Positions 17,491 through 26,184 of a stretch of 64,000 nt of DNA are shown here, in pieces (the stretch's first letter is position 1; each line of letters opens with the position of its first letter). The translations under genes and the position numbers were made by a program. Under the pieces are notes generated by a model. It saw only the letters and a program-made list of their open reading frames with translations. It did no database searches and had not been told where the DNA came from. The stretch comes from Nocardia brasiliensis ATCC 700358 (GTDB lineage Bacteria > Actinomycetota > Actinomycetes > Mycobacteriales > Mycobacteriaceae): NCBI RefSeq assembly GCF_000250675.2, contig NC_018681.1, forward strand, positions 2,108,001 through 2,172,000, read 5' to 3'.

Positions 17491-18558
17491 CACGCGGGCT
17501 TGAACTTTCAGATCGCCGGACACCACATTCCGGGTCATCGTCCGGGCCAGCATGTCGTGCGGGAACCCGAGTTCGATCGCGCTGACCTGTTCCAGGCGGG
17601 CCAGCTGTCCGGCGTCGAACTCGACGTCGAGCGCGCCGAGGTTGTCCTCCAGCTGGGCGGCGGTCCGCGCGCCGATGATCGGCGCGGTCACCCCGGGGTT
17701 GCGCAGCGTCCACGCCAGCGCGACCTGCGCGGGCGACCTGCCGAGCTCGCCGGCCACGTCCTTGACCACGTCGGCGATGTCGAGCGTCCGTTCGGTGAGC
17801 GAACCCTGTGCGGCCGCAACGTTTTTGCGGCTGCCCTCCGGTGAGCTCTCGGCGTCGTGTGCGAGGTCGGCCCGGCTGTACTTGCCGGTGAGCACGCCGC
17901 TGGCGAGCGGTGACCAGGGGATGACGCCGAGCCCCAGCTCCCGTGCCATCGGGATGAGGTCGCGTTCGACAGTCCGCTCGGCCAGGTTGTATTCGATCTG
18001 CAGGGCGATGAGCGGCGACCACCCGCGCAGGTCGGCGATCGTCTGCATGCGTGCGACCTGCCAGGCGGGCGCATCCGAGATACCGACGTAGAGCACCTTG
18101 CCCGCCCGCACGAGATCGTCCATGCCGCGCAGGATTTCGTCGACCGGCGTGTGGAAGTCCCAGGCGTGCAAGTAGAGCAGATCGATGTAGTCGGTGTTCA
18201 GCTTGCGCAGGCTCGCTTCGACCGAGGCGAACATGCTCTTGCGGTGGTTCCCACCGGAATTGGGGTCGCCCGCTCGTCGCAGCATGGTGTATTTCGTTGC
18301 CAGCACCAGGCTTTCACGGTTGTTCGCGGTGAATTCGCCGAGCAGTTGCTCGGAGGTGCCGTTGGTGTACATGCTCGCGGTATCGATGAAGTTTCCCCCG
18401 CGGTCGACATAGGTGTCGAAGATCTTGCGTGCCTCGTCCTGGTCGGCGCCCCAACCCCAATCGGCGCCGAAGGTCATCGTGCCCAGCGACAGCGGAGACA
18501 CCCGAAGGCCCGAACGGCCGAGCAGCCGATAGGTATCGAGGGTGCGTGCTCCGGACAT
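17488..18558 (-). CDS. Aldo/keto reductase
   Basis: 356 residues, NADPH-dependent oxidoreductase with a TIM barrel. The start YRLLGRSGLRVSPLSLGTMTFGADWGWG, the catalytic Asp/Tyr region FIDTASMYTNGTSE, the Lys strand VLATKYTM and the DYIDLLYLHAWD histidine region give the tetrad. PIIGARTAAQLEDNLGA is the NADP-binding block. ATG at 18558 has a strong ribosome site (AAAGGAG) upstream; longer in-frame starts run into the regulator's promoter. It diverges from an HTH regulator that probably controls it. The substrate is unknown. Confidence 0.9.
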   Translation of the reverse strand: MSGARTLDTYRLLGRSGLRVSPLSLGTMTFGADWGWGADQDEARKIFDTYVDRGGNFIDTASMYTNGTSEQLLGEFTANNRESLVLATKYTMLRRAGDPNSGGNHRKSMFASVEASLRKLNTDYIDLLYLHAWDFHTPVDEILRGMDDLVRAGKVLYVGISDAPAWQVARMQTIADLRGWSPLIALQIEYNLAERTVERDLIPMARELGLGVIPWSPLASGVLTGKYSRADLAHDAESSPEGSRKNVAAAQGSLTERTLDIADVVKDVAGELGRSPAQVALAWTLRNPGVTAPIIGARTAAQLEDNLGALDVEFDAGQLARLEQVSAIELGFPHDMLARTMTRNVVSGDLKVQARV

Positions 18559-18680
18559 GTCCAGCTCCTTTTGTCGGTGCTTCGTACTGATGAAAGCCAG
18601 TCTGGAACGGAGCAACAGCAACGGTAAGGGAAGGTTTTTCCTGGGAAGGCCAGTCCTACTCAGCCGTACTATCAAGGACG

Positions 18681-19550
18681 ATGACTGGAACGGTGAACGC
18701 GGATCGAACCCATGAGCTGGCCGCCTTCCTGCGGGATCGGCGCGAGCGACTCGCCCCGGGCGACCTCGGCCTACCGCAGCGCAAGCAGGCCCGGCGCACG
18801 CCGGGGCTGCGCCGTGAGGAGGTCGCTGAGCTGGCCGGGGTGAGCACCGACTACATCGTCCGGCTGGAGCAGGCCCGTGGCCTGCGTCCCTCGCCGGAGG
18901 TGCTGGACGCCCTCGCGCAGGCGCTGCGGCTGAACGCCGACGAGCGTGCCTACCTGTTCGATCTGGCGCAGCAGCGGCAGCCGAACGCGGGCAAGCCGAG
19001 CACGGTGCCCGCACCTGCGCTGGCCATGCTGGTGGCCGATCTCTCGCCGCTGCCCGCGATGCTGATCAACCATCGCTACGACATCCTGGCCTGGAATCCG
19101 GAGATGGCACGGCTGATCATCGACTTCGACACGCTGCCTGCCCGGCATCGCAACACCATGTGGCTGTGCCTGATGGAACCGAGCATGCGGGACTTCTACG
19201 TGGAGCGGGAGCGGATCATCCGGGAGGGGATCGCGGATCTGCGGGCCGCCTGGGCGGCCCATCCTGACGACCAGGCGCTCGGCGATCTGATCGGGGAGTT
19301 CATCGCGCACAGTAGTGAGTTCGAGGCCGCGTGGGCCAGGCACGACGTCCGGGTGCAGGGCCGCGGCGCCAAACCGCTGCGGCACCCGATCGTCGGTCGG
19401 TTGGTGGTCAATTTCGAGGTGTTGATGCCGGTGCAGGATCCGGACCAGCGCATCGTCATCTATCGCGCGGCGGACGAGGATTCTCAGGCAGCGCTGGATC
19501 GGCTGGCCGCCGATCCCGCACCGGGCACCGGGGTCATTCGACCGAGCTGA
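18681..19550 (+). CDS. XRE-type HTH regulator with MmyB-like ligand domain
   Basis: 289 residues. The N-terminal helix-turn-helix contains RRTPGLRREEVAELAGVSTDYIVRLEQARGLRPSPEVLDALAQAL (residues ~36-80). The C-terminal ~180 residues are a PAS-like MmyB ligand domain (MLINHRYDILAWNPEMARLI; HPIVGRLVVNFEVLMP). Such regulators usually sit beside and repress an oxidoreductase, here the divergent aldo/keto reductase. TACTAT at 18667-18672 is a good -10 for nearly leaderless transcription. Its 3' end overlaps the convergent small gene by 17 bp. Confidence 0.87.
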   Translation: MTGTVNADRTHELAAFLRDRRERLAPGDLGLPQRKQARRTPGLRREEVAELAGVSTDYIVRLEQARGLRPSPEVLDALAQALRLNADERAYLFDLAQQRQPNAGKPSTVPAPALAMLVADLSPLPAMLINHRYDILAWNPEMARLIIDFDTLPARHRNTMWLCLMEPSMRDFYVERERIIREGIADLRAAWAAHPDDQALGDLIGEFIAHSSEFEAAWARHDVRVQGRGAKPLRHPIVGRLVVNFEVLMPVQDPDQRIVIYRAADEDSQAALDRLAADPAPGTGVIRPS

Positions 19551-19785
19551 GCACTAGCTCCTCGCCCTCGTCCACCTCGTCGTCGTAGCGGCCGTCCCAC
19601 TCCTCGTAGGCCGGCACTTCCTCGTCCCTGGTGACTACCCACTCCAGCGAGTAGTTGCCCTCGTCGTCGATGGGCACCATCACGTTCTCGATCTTCACCC
19701 CGAAGCCGAGCACCTCGGCTGCCCGGATCACATCCGGCAGATCCTCGGCACGGACCACGGTCTGATTGGCGTACACGGTAACCAT
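19534..19785 (-). CDS. Small acidic protein of unknown function
   Basis: 83 residues: a compact N-terminal part (MVTVYANQTVVRAEDLPD ... GFGVKIENVMVPIDDEGNYSLEWVV) and a very acidic C-terminus (EEWDGRYDDEVDEGEELV). No family recognised. ATG at 19785 is preferred because upstream residues in the same frame are basic, low-complexity and unlike coding sequence. It lies between the HTH regulator (converging, overlapping by 17 bp) and the rpsT terminator. Confidence 0.6.
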   Translation of the reverse strand: MVTVYANQTVVRAEDLPDVIRAAEVLGFGVKIENVMVPIDDEGNYSLEWVVTRDEEVPAYEEWDGRYDDEVDEGEELVLSSVE

Positions 19786-19906
19786 GCGCCGAATGGTAGC
19801 TGGAACCACTGACAAGCTGTGGGCCGATCCGAAATCCCCGCAGATGAACAGTTCGCGCCGACCGGCCCGGCTGTGCGCACGACAAAACCGCCGCCGCGGG
19901 CACGAC

Positions 19907-19938
19907 AAAAACCGCCGTGGTCATCCAGGCCACGGCGG
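19907..19938 (-). terminator. Rho-independent terminator of rpsT
   Basis: On the minus strand a perfect 9-bp stem (CCGCCGTGG / CCACGGCGG) with a 9-nt loop is followed by a run of five T. It lies about 40 bases downstream of the rpsT stop. Confidence 0.88.
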
Positions 19939-19978
19939 CTGCGTCAGTATATGTGGTACCGGAATCGGTACCGGTGGA

Positions 19979-20239
19979 TCAGAGCTTGTTCAGTGCGAGC
20001 GCGAGCGCCGACTTCTTGTTGGCGGCCTGGTTGGCGTGGATGACGCCCTTCGAGGCGGCCTTGTCGAGCTTGCGGCTCGCGAACTGGAGCTGCGCGGCGG
20101 CCTTCTCTTTGTCGCCGGCCGCAGCGGCCTCCCGGAAGCTGCGGATCGCGGTGCGCAGCGCCGACTTGACCGACTGGTTGCGCTTGCGCGCTTCCTCGTT
20201 GGTACGGATCCGCTTCAACTGGGACTTGATGTTGGCCAC
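19979..20239 (-). CDS. rpsT: 30S ribosomal protein S20
   Basis: 86 residues, the standard length. Sequence from the start: ANIKSQLKRIRTNEEARKRN, then SALRTAIRSFREA and the C-terminal GVIHANQAANKKSALA, which are S20 hallmarks. It binds 16S rRNA helices early in 30S assembly. The start is GTG at 20239; a longer in-frame start exists upstream but S20 begins with (M)ANIKSQ. It reads opposite to holA and the ATP-grasp genes, the arrangement seen for Rv2412, and has its own terminator. Confidence 0.96.
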   Translation of the reverse strand: MANIKSQLKRIRTNEEARKRNQSVKSALRTAIRSFREAAAAGDKEKAAAQLQFASRKLDKAASKGVIHANQAANKKSALALALNKL

Positions 20240-20507
20240 GCCTGTTTCCTCGTGTTCCTGTCGCTGAGTGATGTGCCTGGGAAAGTTCCTACGCGTGCGT
20301 CGCACCCTGGGTAAATGGGTAACGCAACGCCGAAGGTCGAGGGTACCAGCCGCCGTCCGGCGCACGAAATCGGCACCGGTCGCGGCAGTGAAACATGCCG
20401 ACCGGTCGCATGCGGAAATGTGTCGATTGACCGGAAGGTCACGAGTGATGCAAGAAATTTACCTGTGTCTCACACAGCATTGCCGCTGCGTGTAGCACGA
20501 TTTTTGC

Positions 20508-22232
20508 ATGACTCCCGCCTCTCCGCCACGTTCGGCGCGACCCGCCGCGTCCGAACCGGTCGGTATGAACGGGCGGGCTGCCGGCAACGGCAAGGTCGCC
20601 TCCGCCGGGTTATTCGAGGGTTATCGCCCCGGTCGCTACGCCGCCGCGTTCGACGAGATGTTCGACGGCTCGGGACGCGTCCGCCAGCCCTACCGAGGGC
20701 TGTTCGCCGCTCTCGATCCGATCGATGTGTCCGATCTGGCGGCCCGCTCGGCCGCCCTGGACCGGGCCTTCATCGACCAGGGCATCACCTTCTCGCTGTC
20801 CGGCCAGGAACGGCCGTTCCCGCTGGATCTGGTGCCGCGCGTGATCGCGGCGGCCGAGTGGGCGAAGCTCGAGCGCGGCATCAAACAGCGGGTCGTCGCA
20901 CTCGAACTGTTTCTCGCCGACGTCTACGGCGAACAGAACATCCTGCGCGACGAGGTGATCCCGAAACGACTCGTCACTTCCTGCCAGCACTTCCATCGCG
21001 AAGCGGCCGGCCTGATCCCGCCGAACGGGGTGCGCATCCATGTGGCGGGCATCGACCTCATCCGCGACGAGCGCGGCGATTTCCGGGTGCTGGAAGACAA
21101 TCTGCGTTCGCCGTCCGGGGTTTCGTACGTCATGGAGAACCGGCGCACCATGGCGCGGGTCTTCCCGGATCTGTTCTCGTCGCATCGGGTGCGTGCGGTC
21201 GGCGATTATCCGGGGCATCTGCTCGCGGCGCTGCGGGCCTCCGCCGCACCGAACGAGGCCGATCCGACCGTGGTGGTGCTGACGCCCGGGGTGTACAACT
21301 CGGCGTACTTCGAGCACTCCCTGCTGGCCCGGCAGATGGGCGTGGAACTGGTCGAGGGACGCGACCTGTTCTGCCGCGACAACGTCGTCTACATGCGCAC
21401 CACGGCCGGGGAGCGCCAGGTCGACGTGATCTACCGGCGAATCGACGACACCTTCCTCGATCCCATGCATTTCCGGCCGGATTCGGTGCTCGGCGTCGCG
21501 GGGCTGCTCAACGCCGCGCGGGCGGGCAATGTCGTCATCTCCAGCGCGGTGGGCAACGGGGTCGGCGACGACAAGCTGATCTACGCCTACGTGCCGACGA
21601 TCATCGAGTACTACCTCAACGAGAAGCCGGTGCTGCCCAACGTCGACACCTACCGCTGCTGGCTCGACGACGAGTGCGACGAGGTGCTCGACCGGATCGC
21701 GGAGCTGGTGGTCAAGCCGGTCGAGGGCTCGGGCGGCTACGGCATCGTGATCGGGCCCGACGCCACCCCGCGGGAACTGGAGGCCTCGCGCAGACGGATC
21801 AAGGCGGACCCGCGCGGCTGGGTGGCGCAGCCGGTGGTGCAGTTGTCCACCGTGCCGACCAAGATCGGCAACGAATTGGTGCCGCGACACGTGGACCTGC
21901 GTCCCTTCGCGGTCAACGACGGCGACGAGGTGTGGGTGTTGCCGGGTGGGCTCACCCGGGTGGCGCTGCCCGATGGCTCGCTGGTGGTCAATTCGAGTCA
22001 GGGCGGCGGCAGCAAGGACACCTGGGTGCTGTCCGGACGGGACTCGCTGGCGGATCGGGAACTCGCGGGCGCGGAACTGGTCAGCGATCCGCCGCAATCG
22101 GATTCGCGCGAAGTGGGCCGCGACCTGACGGCCGCGCAGGCGAATCAGCAACAGCAGCAACAACAACAGGAGCAGCGGCAATCGCGACGTGGGCAGTCGC
22201 AACGTCAGTGGCAAGGGACGGTGAGCCGCTGA
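20508..22232 (+). CDS. Circularly permuted ATP-grasp protein (CP_ATPgrasp_2)
   Basis: 574 residues. The family blocks are clear: DLVPRVIAAAEWAKLERGIKQRVVALELFLADVYGEQNIL, RIHVAGIDLIRDERGDFRVLEDNLRSPSGVSYV, VKPVEGSGGYGIVIGP and RPFAVNDGDEVWVLPGGLTRVAL. ATP-grasp enzymes join a carboxylate to an amine through an acyl phosphate. The trio with alpha-E and transglutaminase genes is widely conserved and was predicted to make or remodel a peptide-like product; its substrate is unknown. Matches Rv2411c by order. Residues after ~545 form a Gln/Arg-rich tail with a run of consecutive Gln. The stop overlaps the next ATG by one base (TGATG). Confidence 0.9.
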   Translation: MTPASPPRSARPAASEPVGMNGRAAGNGKVASAGLFEGYRPGRYAAAFDEMFDGSGRVRQPYRGLFAALDPIDVSDLAARSAALDRAFIDQGITFSLSGQERPFPLDLVPRVIAAAEWAKLERGIKQRVVALELFLADVYGEQNILRDEVIPKRLVTSCQHFHREAAGLIPPNGVRIHVAGIDLIRDERGDFRVLEDNLRSPSGVSYVMENRRTMARVFPDLFSSHRVRAVGDYPGHLLAALRASAAPNEADPTVVVLTPGVYNSAYFEHSLLARQMGVELVEGRDLFCRDNVVYMRTTAGERQVDVIYRRIDDTFLDPMHFRPDSVLGVAGLLNAARAGNVVISSAVGNGVGDDKLIYAYVPTIIEYYLNEKPVLPNVDTYRCWLDDECDEVLDRIAELVVKPVEGSGGYGIVIGPDATPRELEASRRRIKADPRGWVAQPVVQLSTVPTKIGNELVPRHVDLRPFAVNDGDEVWVLPGGLTRVALPDGSLVVNSSQGGGSKDTWVLSGRDSLADRELAGAELVSDPPQSDSREVGRDLTAAQANQQQQQQQQEQRQSRRGQSQRQWQGTVSR

Positions 22233-23203
22233 TGCTGGCACGCAACGCGGAATCCCTGTACTGGATCGGACGGTACGTCGAGCGCGCCGACGACACCGCG
22301 CGCATCCTCGACGTCGCGGTACACCAGTTGCTCGAAGACGCGACCGTCGACCCGGACCGCACGTCGCGAGTGCTGCTGCGGGTGCTCGGCATCGAGCCGC
22401 CGGACGGCACGCTGGACGTCTGGTCGGTCACCGACCTGGTCGCCTTCAGCCACGACGGTGGCTCGATCATCGACTCGATCGCCAACGCCCGCGAGAACGC
22501 CAGGGGCGCAAGAGAAGTCACCTCCAGTGAGATGTGGGAGTGCCTGAACGCCACCTACATCGGACTGGCCGTCGCGGAGAAGGCGGCGCGCAGTCTCGGG
22601 CCGCACGAGTTCTTCCACTACGTGCAGGACCGCGCCGCCATGTTCGCCGGGCTGTCCGACTCCACGCTCAGCCGCGACGACGGCTACCGATTCCTGCTGC
22701 TGGGCCGCTCCATCGAACGGGTGGACATGACTGTGCGCCTGCTGCTTTCCCGCGCGGGCGACCGCACCTCCTCACCGGCCTGGGTGACCGTCCTGCGTTC
22801 GGCGGGTGCGCACGACACCTATCTGCGCACGCACCGCGGCGCGCTGGATGCCAACCTCGTGGCCGAATTCATCCTGCTGGACCGGCTTTTCCCGCGTTCG
22901 GTGTTCCATTCGGTGCGGGTGGCCGAAGCCTGCCTCGCGGAACTGGACCAGCGGCCGAGTAGTCGCGTCGGTGCCAGGCACGAGGCGCAGCGACTACTCG
23001 GCCGGGCGCGTAGCGAGCTCGAATTCCTGCCGCCCGGTGTGCTTTTGGAGGATTTGCAGAACCGGCTGCTGTCGCTGCAGAAGACCTGCCGGGAAGTGAG
23101 TGAAGCGATCGCATTGCAGTACTTCCATGCGGCCCCGTGGGTGGCGTGGACCGATCTGCGTAGCAGTCGAGACGACAATATGCAGGTCGAGGGGGAGCTA
23201 TGA
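22232..23203 (+). CDS. Alpha-E domain protein
   Basis: 323 residues, nearly all helix. It opens LARNAESLYWIGRYVERADDTARILDV, the alpha-E signature, with further blocks RENARGAREVTSSEMWECLN, GYRFLLLGRSIERVDMTVRLLL and DRLFPRSVFHSV. The family occurs almost only beside CP_ATPgrasp_2 and transglutaminase-like genes; biochemical function is undetermined. Coupled to both neighbours: TGATG with the ATP-grasp gene and ATGA with the transglutaminase gene. Corresponds to Rv2410c by order. Confidence 0.9.
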   Translation: MLARNAESLYWIGRYVERADDTARILDVAVHQLLEDATVDPDRTSRVLLRVLGIEPPDGTLDVWSVTDLVAFSHDGGSIIDSIANARENARGAREVTSSEMWECLNATYIGLAVAEKAARSLGPHEFFHYVQDRAAMFAGLSDSTLSRDDGYRFLLLGRSIERVDMTVRLLLSRAGDRTSSPAWVTVLRSAGAHDTYLRTHRGALDANLVAEFILLDRLFPRSVFHSVRVAEACLAELDQRPSSRVGARHEAQRLLGRARSELEFLPPGVLLEDLQNRLLSLQKTCREVSEAIALQYFHAAPWVAWTDLRSSRDDNMQVEGEL

Positions 23204-24042
23204 GCTGGCGAATTCGGGTGGTGCACACCACCGGTTACGTCTACGACGCGCCCGTCACGCGCTCGTTCAACGAAGCCAGGCTGACGCCGCGCGCCGACAG
23301 CAGGCAGAACGTCATCCTCAACCGGGTGGAAACCGTGCCCTCCACCCGCTCCTATCGCTACACCGACTACTGGGGCACCGCGGTCACCGCGTTCGACCTG
23401 CACGCTCCGCATACCGAATTGGAGGTCACCGGCTCCTCGGTGGTGGAGACCGAGCCGTTCGCCGGACCGGCTGAGGAACTGGACTGGGACGAGTTGCGCG
23501 CCGGGCACATCGCCGACCGCTTCGACGAAATGCTGGCGCCCACCGTGTTCGTGCCGGCCGACCGCAAGCTGGCAGGCATCGCCCGCCAGTTGGCCAAGGG
23601 ACTGCCGCCCGCGAAAGCCGTTGTGCGCGCGGCGGAATGGGTGCATCGAGAGATGACCTATCTCGCGGGCACCACGTCCGTGCACACGTCCGCGGTACAG
23701 GCGTTCACGGATCGGCAAGGGGTCTGCCAGGATTACGCGCACCTGACCCTGGTGCTGTTGCGCAGCATGGGCATTCCCAGCCGCTACGTCTCCGGTTATC
23801 TGCACCCGGACCCGGCCGCCGAGATCGGCGTGACGGTGGAGGGACAGTCGCACGCCTGGATCGAAGCCTGGACCGGGATGTGGTGGGGCTACGACCCGAC
23901 CAACAACATCGCGATCAGTGAGCAGCACATCTCGGTCGGCGTCGGCCGCGATTACGCGGATGTGCCCCCGCTGAAAGGCATCTTCTCCGGCGGTGGCTCC
24001 ACGGATCTCGAGGTCGTTGTAGAGATCACTCGTCTCGCGTAG
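23200..24042 (+). CDS. Transglutaminase-like cysteine peptidase-fold protein
   Basis: 280 residues. An N-terminal beta domain (RVVHTTGYVYDAPVTRSFNEARLTPR) precedes the transglutaminase core with an intact Cys-His-Asp triad: QGVCQDYAHLTLVLLRSMGIP, QSHAWIEAW and YDPTNN. No signal peptide, so the protein is cytosolic. As the third member of the trio it may hydrolyse or transfer the amide bond formed by the ATP-grasp enzyme (inference). Corresponds to Rv2409c. Confidence 0.92.
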   Translation: MSWRIRVVHTTGYVYDAPVTRSFNEARLTPRADSRQNVILNRVETVPSTRSYRYTDYWGTAVTAFDLHAPHTELEVTGSSVVETEPFAGPAEELDWDELRAGHIADRFDEMLAPTVFVPADRKLAGIARQLAKGLPPAKAVVRAAEWVHREMTYLAGTTSVHTSAVQAFTDRQGVCQDYAHLTLVLLRSMGIPSRYVSGYLHPDPAAEIGVTVEGQSHAWIEAWTGMWWGYDPTNNIAISEQHISVGVGRDYADVPPLKGIFSGGGSTDLEVVVEITRLA

Positions 24043-24137
24043 CGTCCGGGTAACACCGTTGATCTTGAACGGCTCTGTTTTTCGAAGCGGCACCACGGTT
24101 GGCACTGGCTACTCGTTGAACGCGGAAGGTGGAACAG

Positions 24138-24926
24138 ATGTCTCCAACGGCTCAAGAAGTTGTCGAGGAAGTCGCCGAACTAGGGCCGATTCCCGAATCC
24201 AAGAAATTCGGGGCGGAGGCGCTGGGCACCTTCGTCCTGGTGATCGGCGGTGTCGGAACGGCGGTGCTGGCGGGGGACCGGGTCGGCGCGCTCGGCGTGG
24301 CACTCGCCTTCGGCCTCACGCTGCTGTTCCTGGTCTACGCCATCGGGCCGATCTCCGGCTGCCACGTCAATCCCGCGGTGACCCTCGGTCACCTGCTGCT
24401 CGGCCGGATCGGCGCGGTCACCGCGGCCGGTTACTGGATCGCGCAGTTGATCGGCGGTTTCCTCGCCGGGCTCGTGCTGTTCGCGCTGGCGAAGAACCTG
24501 CCCTCCTACGATCGGACCGTGGCCGGGCTCGGCGCCAACGGCTGGGGACGGCACAGCCCGTCCGCGCAAACCGGGCCGCTCGGCGAGGTGGTTCTGCAGA
24601 ACGGCTACGGCATGGCCGCGATGATCATCATCGAGGTGATGCTCACCGCACTGCTGGTCTTCGTGGTGCTCGCCTCGACCGACCAGCTCTCCGACGTGCC
24701 ACTGGCCGGCCTGTCCATCGGCGTCACCCTGGCCGTCATCCACCTGATCTCGATTCCGGTGGACAACACCTCGGTGAACCCGGCCCGCAGCCTCGCCGTC
24801 GCGCCCTACCAGGACGGCGCCATGGGCCAGGTCTGGGCGTTCGTGGTGTTCCCGCTCGTCGGCGGCGCCCTCGGCGCGCTGCTCTACGGGCTGCTGTTCG
24901 GCCGCTCGCGCAACCTGCTCTCCTGA
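24138..24926 (+). CDS. Aquaporin (AqpZ-like MIP channel)
   Basis: 262 residues with six membrane helices and both NPA boxes: CHVNPAVTLG and TSVNPARSLA. The sequence LIHLISIPVDNTSVNPARS keeps the His and Arg of the narrow AqpZ selectivity filter, favouring water over glycerol. An N-terminal cytoplasmic extension of ~25 residues (SPTAQEVVEEVAELGPIPESK) is acidic. ATG at 24138 has GGAAGG eight bases upstream; GTG at 24129 lacks a site. A strong palindromic hairpin follows. Confidence 0.9.
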   Translation: MSPTAQEVVEEVAELGPIPESKKFGAEALGTFVLVIGGVGTAVLAGDRVGALGVALAFGLTLLFLVYAIGPISGCHVNPAVTLGHLLLGRIGAVTAAGYWIAQLIGGFLAGLVLFALAKNLPSYDRTVAGLGANGWGRHSPSAQTGPLGEVVLQNGYGMAAMIIIEVMLTALLVFVVLASTDQLSDVPLAGLSIGVTLAVIHLISIPVDNTSVNPARSLAVAPYQDGAMGQVWAFVVFPLVGGALGALLYGLLFGRSRNLLS

Positions 24927-24933
24927 TCACCGG

Positions 24934-24959
24934 TCGCCGGGCTCGGCCGAGCCCGGCGA
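24934..24959. terminator. Bidirectional terminator hairpin between aquaporin and PemK-like genes
   Basis: A perfect 11-bp stem (TCGCCGGGCTC / GAGCCCGGCGA) with a GGCC loop lies between two convergent stop codons. It is symmetrical and can serve both genes. Confidence 0.65.
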
Positions 24960-24966
24960 CTTCGGT

Positions 24967-25518
24967 TCAGTGCCAGGCGTATTCGGCGCACAGACGGTGC
25001 GCCACCAGGTCGAAGGTCTTGCGCGGCAGGATGGCTCCTTCGCGGCGGATGCCGTCCTCGGGGACGTCGAGCACGCGGTCCAGCCGGACCCAGCTCGGCC
25101 GGCCTTCGGCATCCCAGCTGCCGCTGCCGATGCCGACCCAGTTCCGGTCGAAGGCGCGGTCCGCCTTCGACGACAGCATCAGGCCGAGCAGCGTCCTGCG
25201 GTCGCGGCCGACCACCAGCACCGGGCGATCCTTGCCGTTGGCCGGATCCTCCTCGTACGGCACCCAGGTCCACACGATCTCACCGGGATCCGCGCGCCCG
25301 TCCAGCTGCGGCGAGTACACGATCTGCCGCGCCCGTTCGGCCGTCGGCACCGGCGTGGACGCGGTCGGCCGCACCCGCACCGGACGTGTCCCACGCTGGG
25401 TCAGCGAACCGACCAGCCGCTCCACCAACTTCGGTCCCTGCTGCCGAACGATCCTGGGACCCTGCTCCTTCGCGATGATGCCGAGCTGCTTGCCGAGGGA
25501 GTTCCAACTTCGGGCCAT
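24967..25518 (-). CDS. PemK/MazF-like fold protein (Rv2405-type)
   Basis: 183 residues. An N-terminal basic helical part (MARSWNSLGKQLGIIAKEQGPR, 1-50) precedes a PemK-like barrel: DPGEIVWTWVPYEEDPANGKDRPVLVVGRDRR, LMLSSKADR and a C-terminal Leu/Asp-rich block. The G-E-I-V-W and K-D-R-P-V-L-V-V motifs match PemK/MazF endoribonuclease folds. There is no antitoxin beside it, and the gene sits at the conserved Rv2405 position next to lepA, so a housekeeping role is more likely than toxin-antitoxin function. ATG at 25518 is chosen because upstream codons resemble non-coding sequence. Confidence 0.72.
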   Translation of the reverse strand: MARSWNSLGKQLGIIAKEQGPRIVRQQGPKLVERLVGSLTQRGTRPVRVRPTASTPVPTAERARQIVYSPQLDGRADPGEIVWTWVPYEEDPANGKDRPVLVVGRDRRTLLGLMLSSKADRAFDRNWVGIGSGSWDAEGRPSWVRLDRVLDVPEDGIRREGAILPRKTFDLVAHRLCAEYAWH

Positions 25519-25743
25519 CTTCGCAATATAACGGCGTACGCCGCGCTTCTCATCCGTGCCGGACCGCCGGCGGGCGAACTCTGAATTTGCTGATCTGGGC
25601 TTGTGATACCGAATCAGACGAGCGAGCTGAGCAAAGGTCCTCGTAAGCAGGGGCGAGGCAGTTCGGGATAGGCTCCGGCAGTTATAGCGATGAGGCACGG
25701 ATGTGCGAGCGCTCACTTATGTTTCAACGCCGTGGGTGCACGG

Positions 25744-26184
25744 TCAGGACAGGTGGTTGTCCAGTACTTCGAGCCAGGCGTCGAAGTGGGGGCATTGCGT
25801 ACGGAGTTCGGCAACGCCCAGATCGGCGATGGCCAGCGGACCATCGTTGGTTTTCGAGTATTGCGGGCAGTAGTCGAGGATTCGCTTCGATGGTGCGGTA
25901 TCCGGGCCGTCATTGATCAGTTCGGGTCCACCTGCGATATGTACGTCTCTGACTAGTTTCTCGGTCAGTCCCGGCAAGAGGCAGCCGACCTGCTCTGCGG
26001 CAGCGAAAACCCAGGTCTCCAGCTCGTGCAGGATCAGATGCGGCACAAACCGGTGATCAGCTGCGGCGGCCGCGAGCGAACCTTCGACATGAGCCACCCG
26101 GTCACGGGGAGCCAAGCCGGTGGGAATGTCTGCCATCCCAGGCCCTTCTACCAAGAAGTGAAGGCGGTGATAGCTGGTCGTCAT
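25744..26184 (-). pseudogene. DUF4276 protein with internal deletion
   Basis: 146 codons against ~200-220 usual. The family N-terminus is present (LHFLVEG) but then jumps directly to PGMADIPTGLAPRDRVAHVEG, which belongs ~90 residues further on in relatives. The rest is typical: RFVPHLILHELETWVF, INDGPDTAPSKRILDYCP, GPLAIADLGVAELRTQCPHFDAWL. The missing part includes the TxEE and DFYG segments, which I take to be the Toprim-like catalytic core. The reading frame is kept, so a shortened protein may be made but probably lacks nuclease activity. ATG overlaps the ATPase stop (ATGA), as in the intact two-gene module. Confidence 0.72.

Noticed and set aside
20610..22241. Long minus-strand ORF (543 codons) opposite the ATP-grasp gene
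   Set aside because: Mirror frame of a well-conserved gene in high-G+C DNA; no motif in the translation.
24967..25518. MazF-type toxin of a toxin-antitoxin pair
   Set aside because: No antitoxin ORF is adjacent and the gene holds a conserved position next to lepA, so only the fold is claimed.
25690..25956. Plus-strand 88-codon ORF opposite DUF4276
   Set aside because: Antisense shadow; the opposite frame has clear family blocks.
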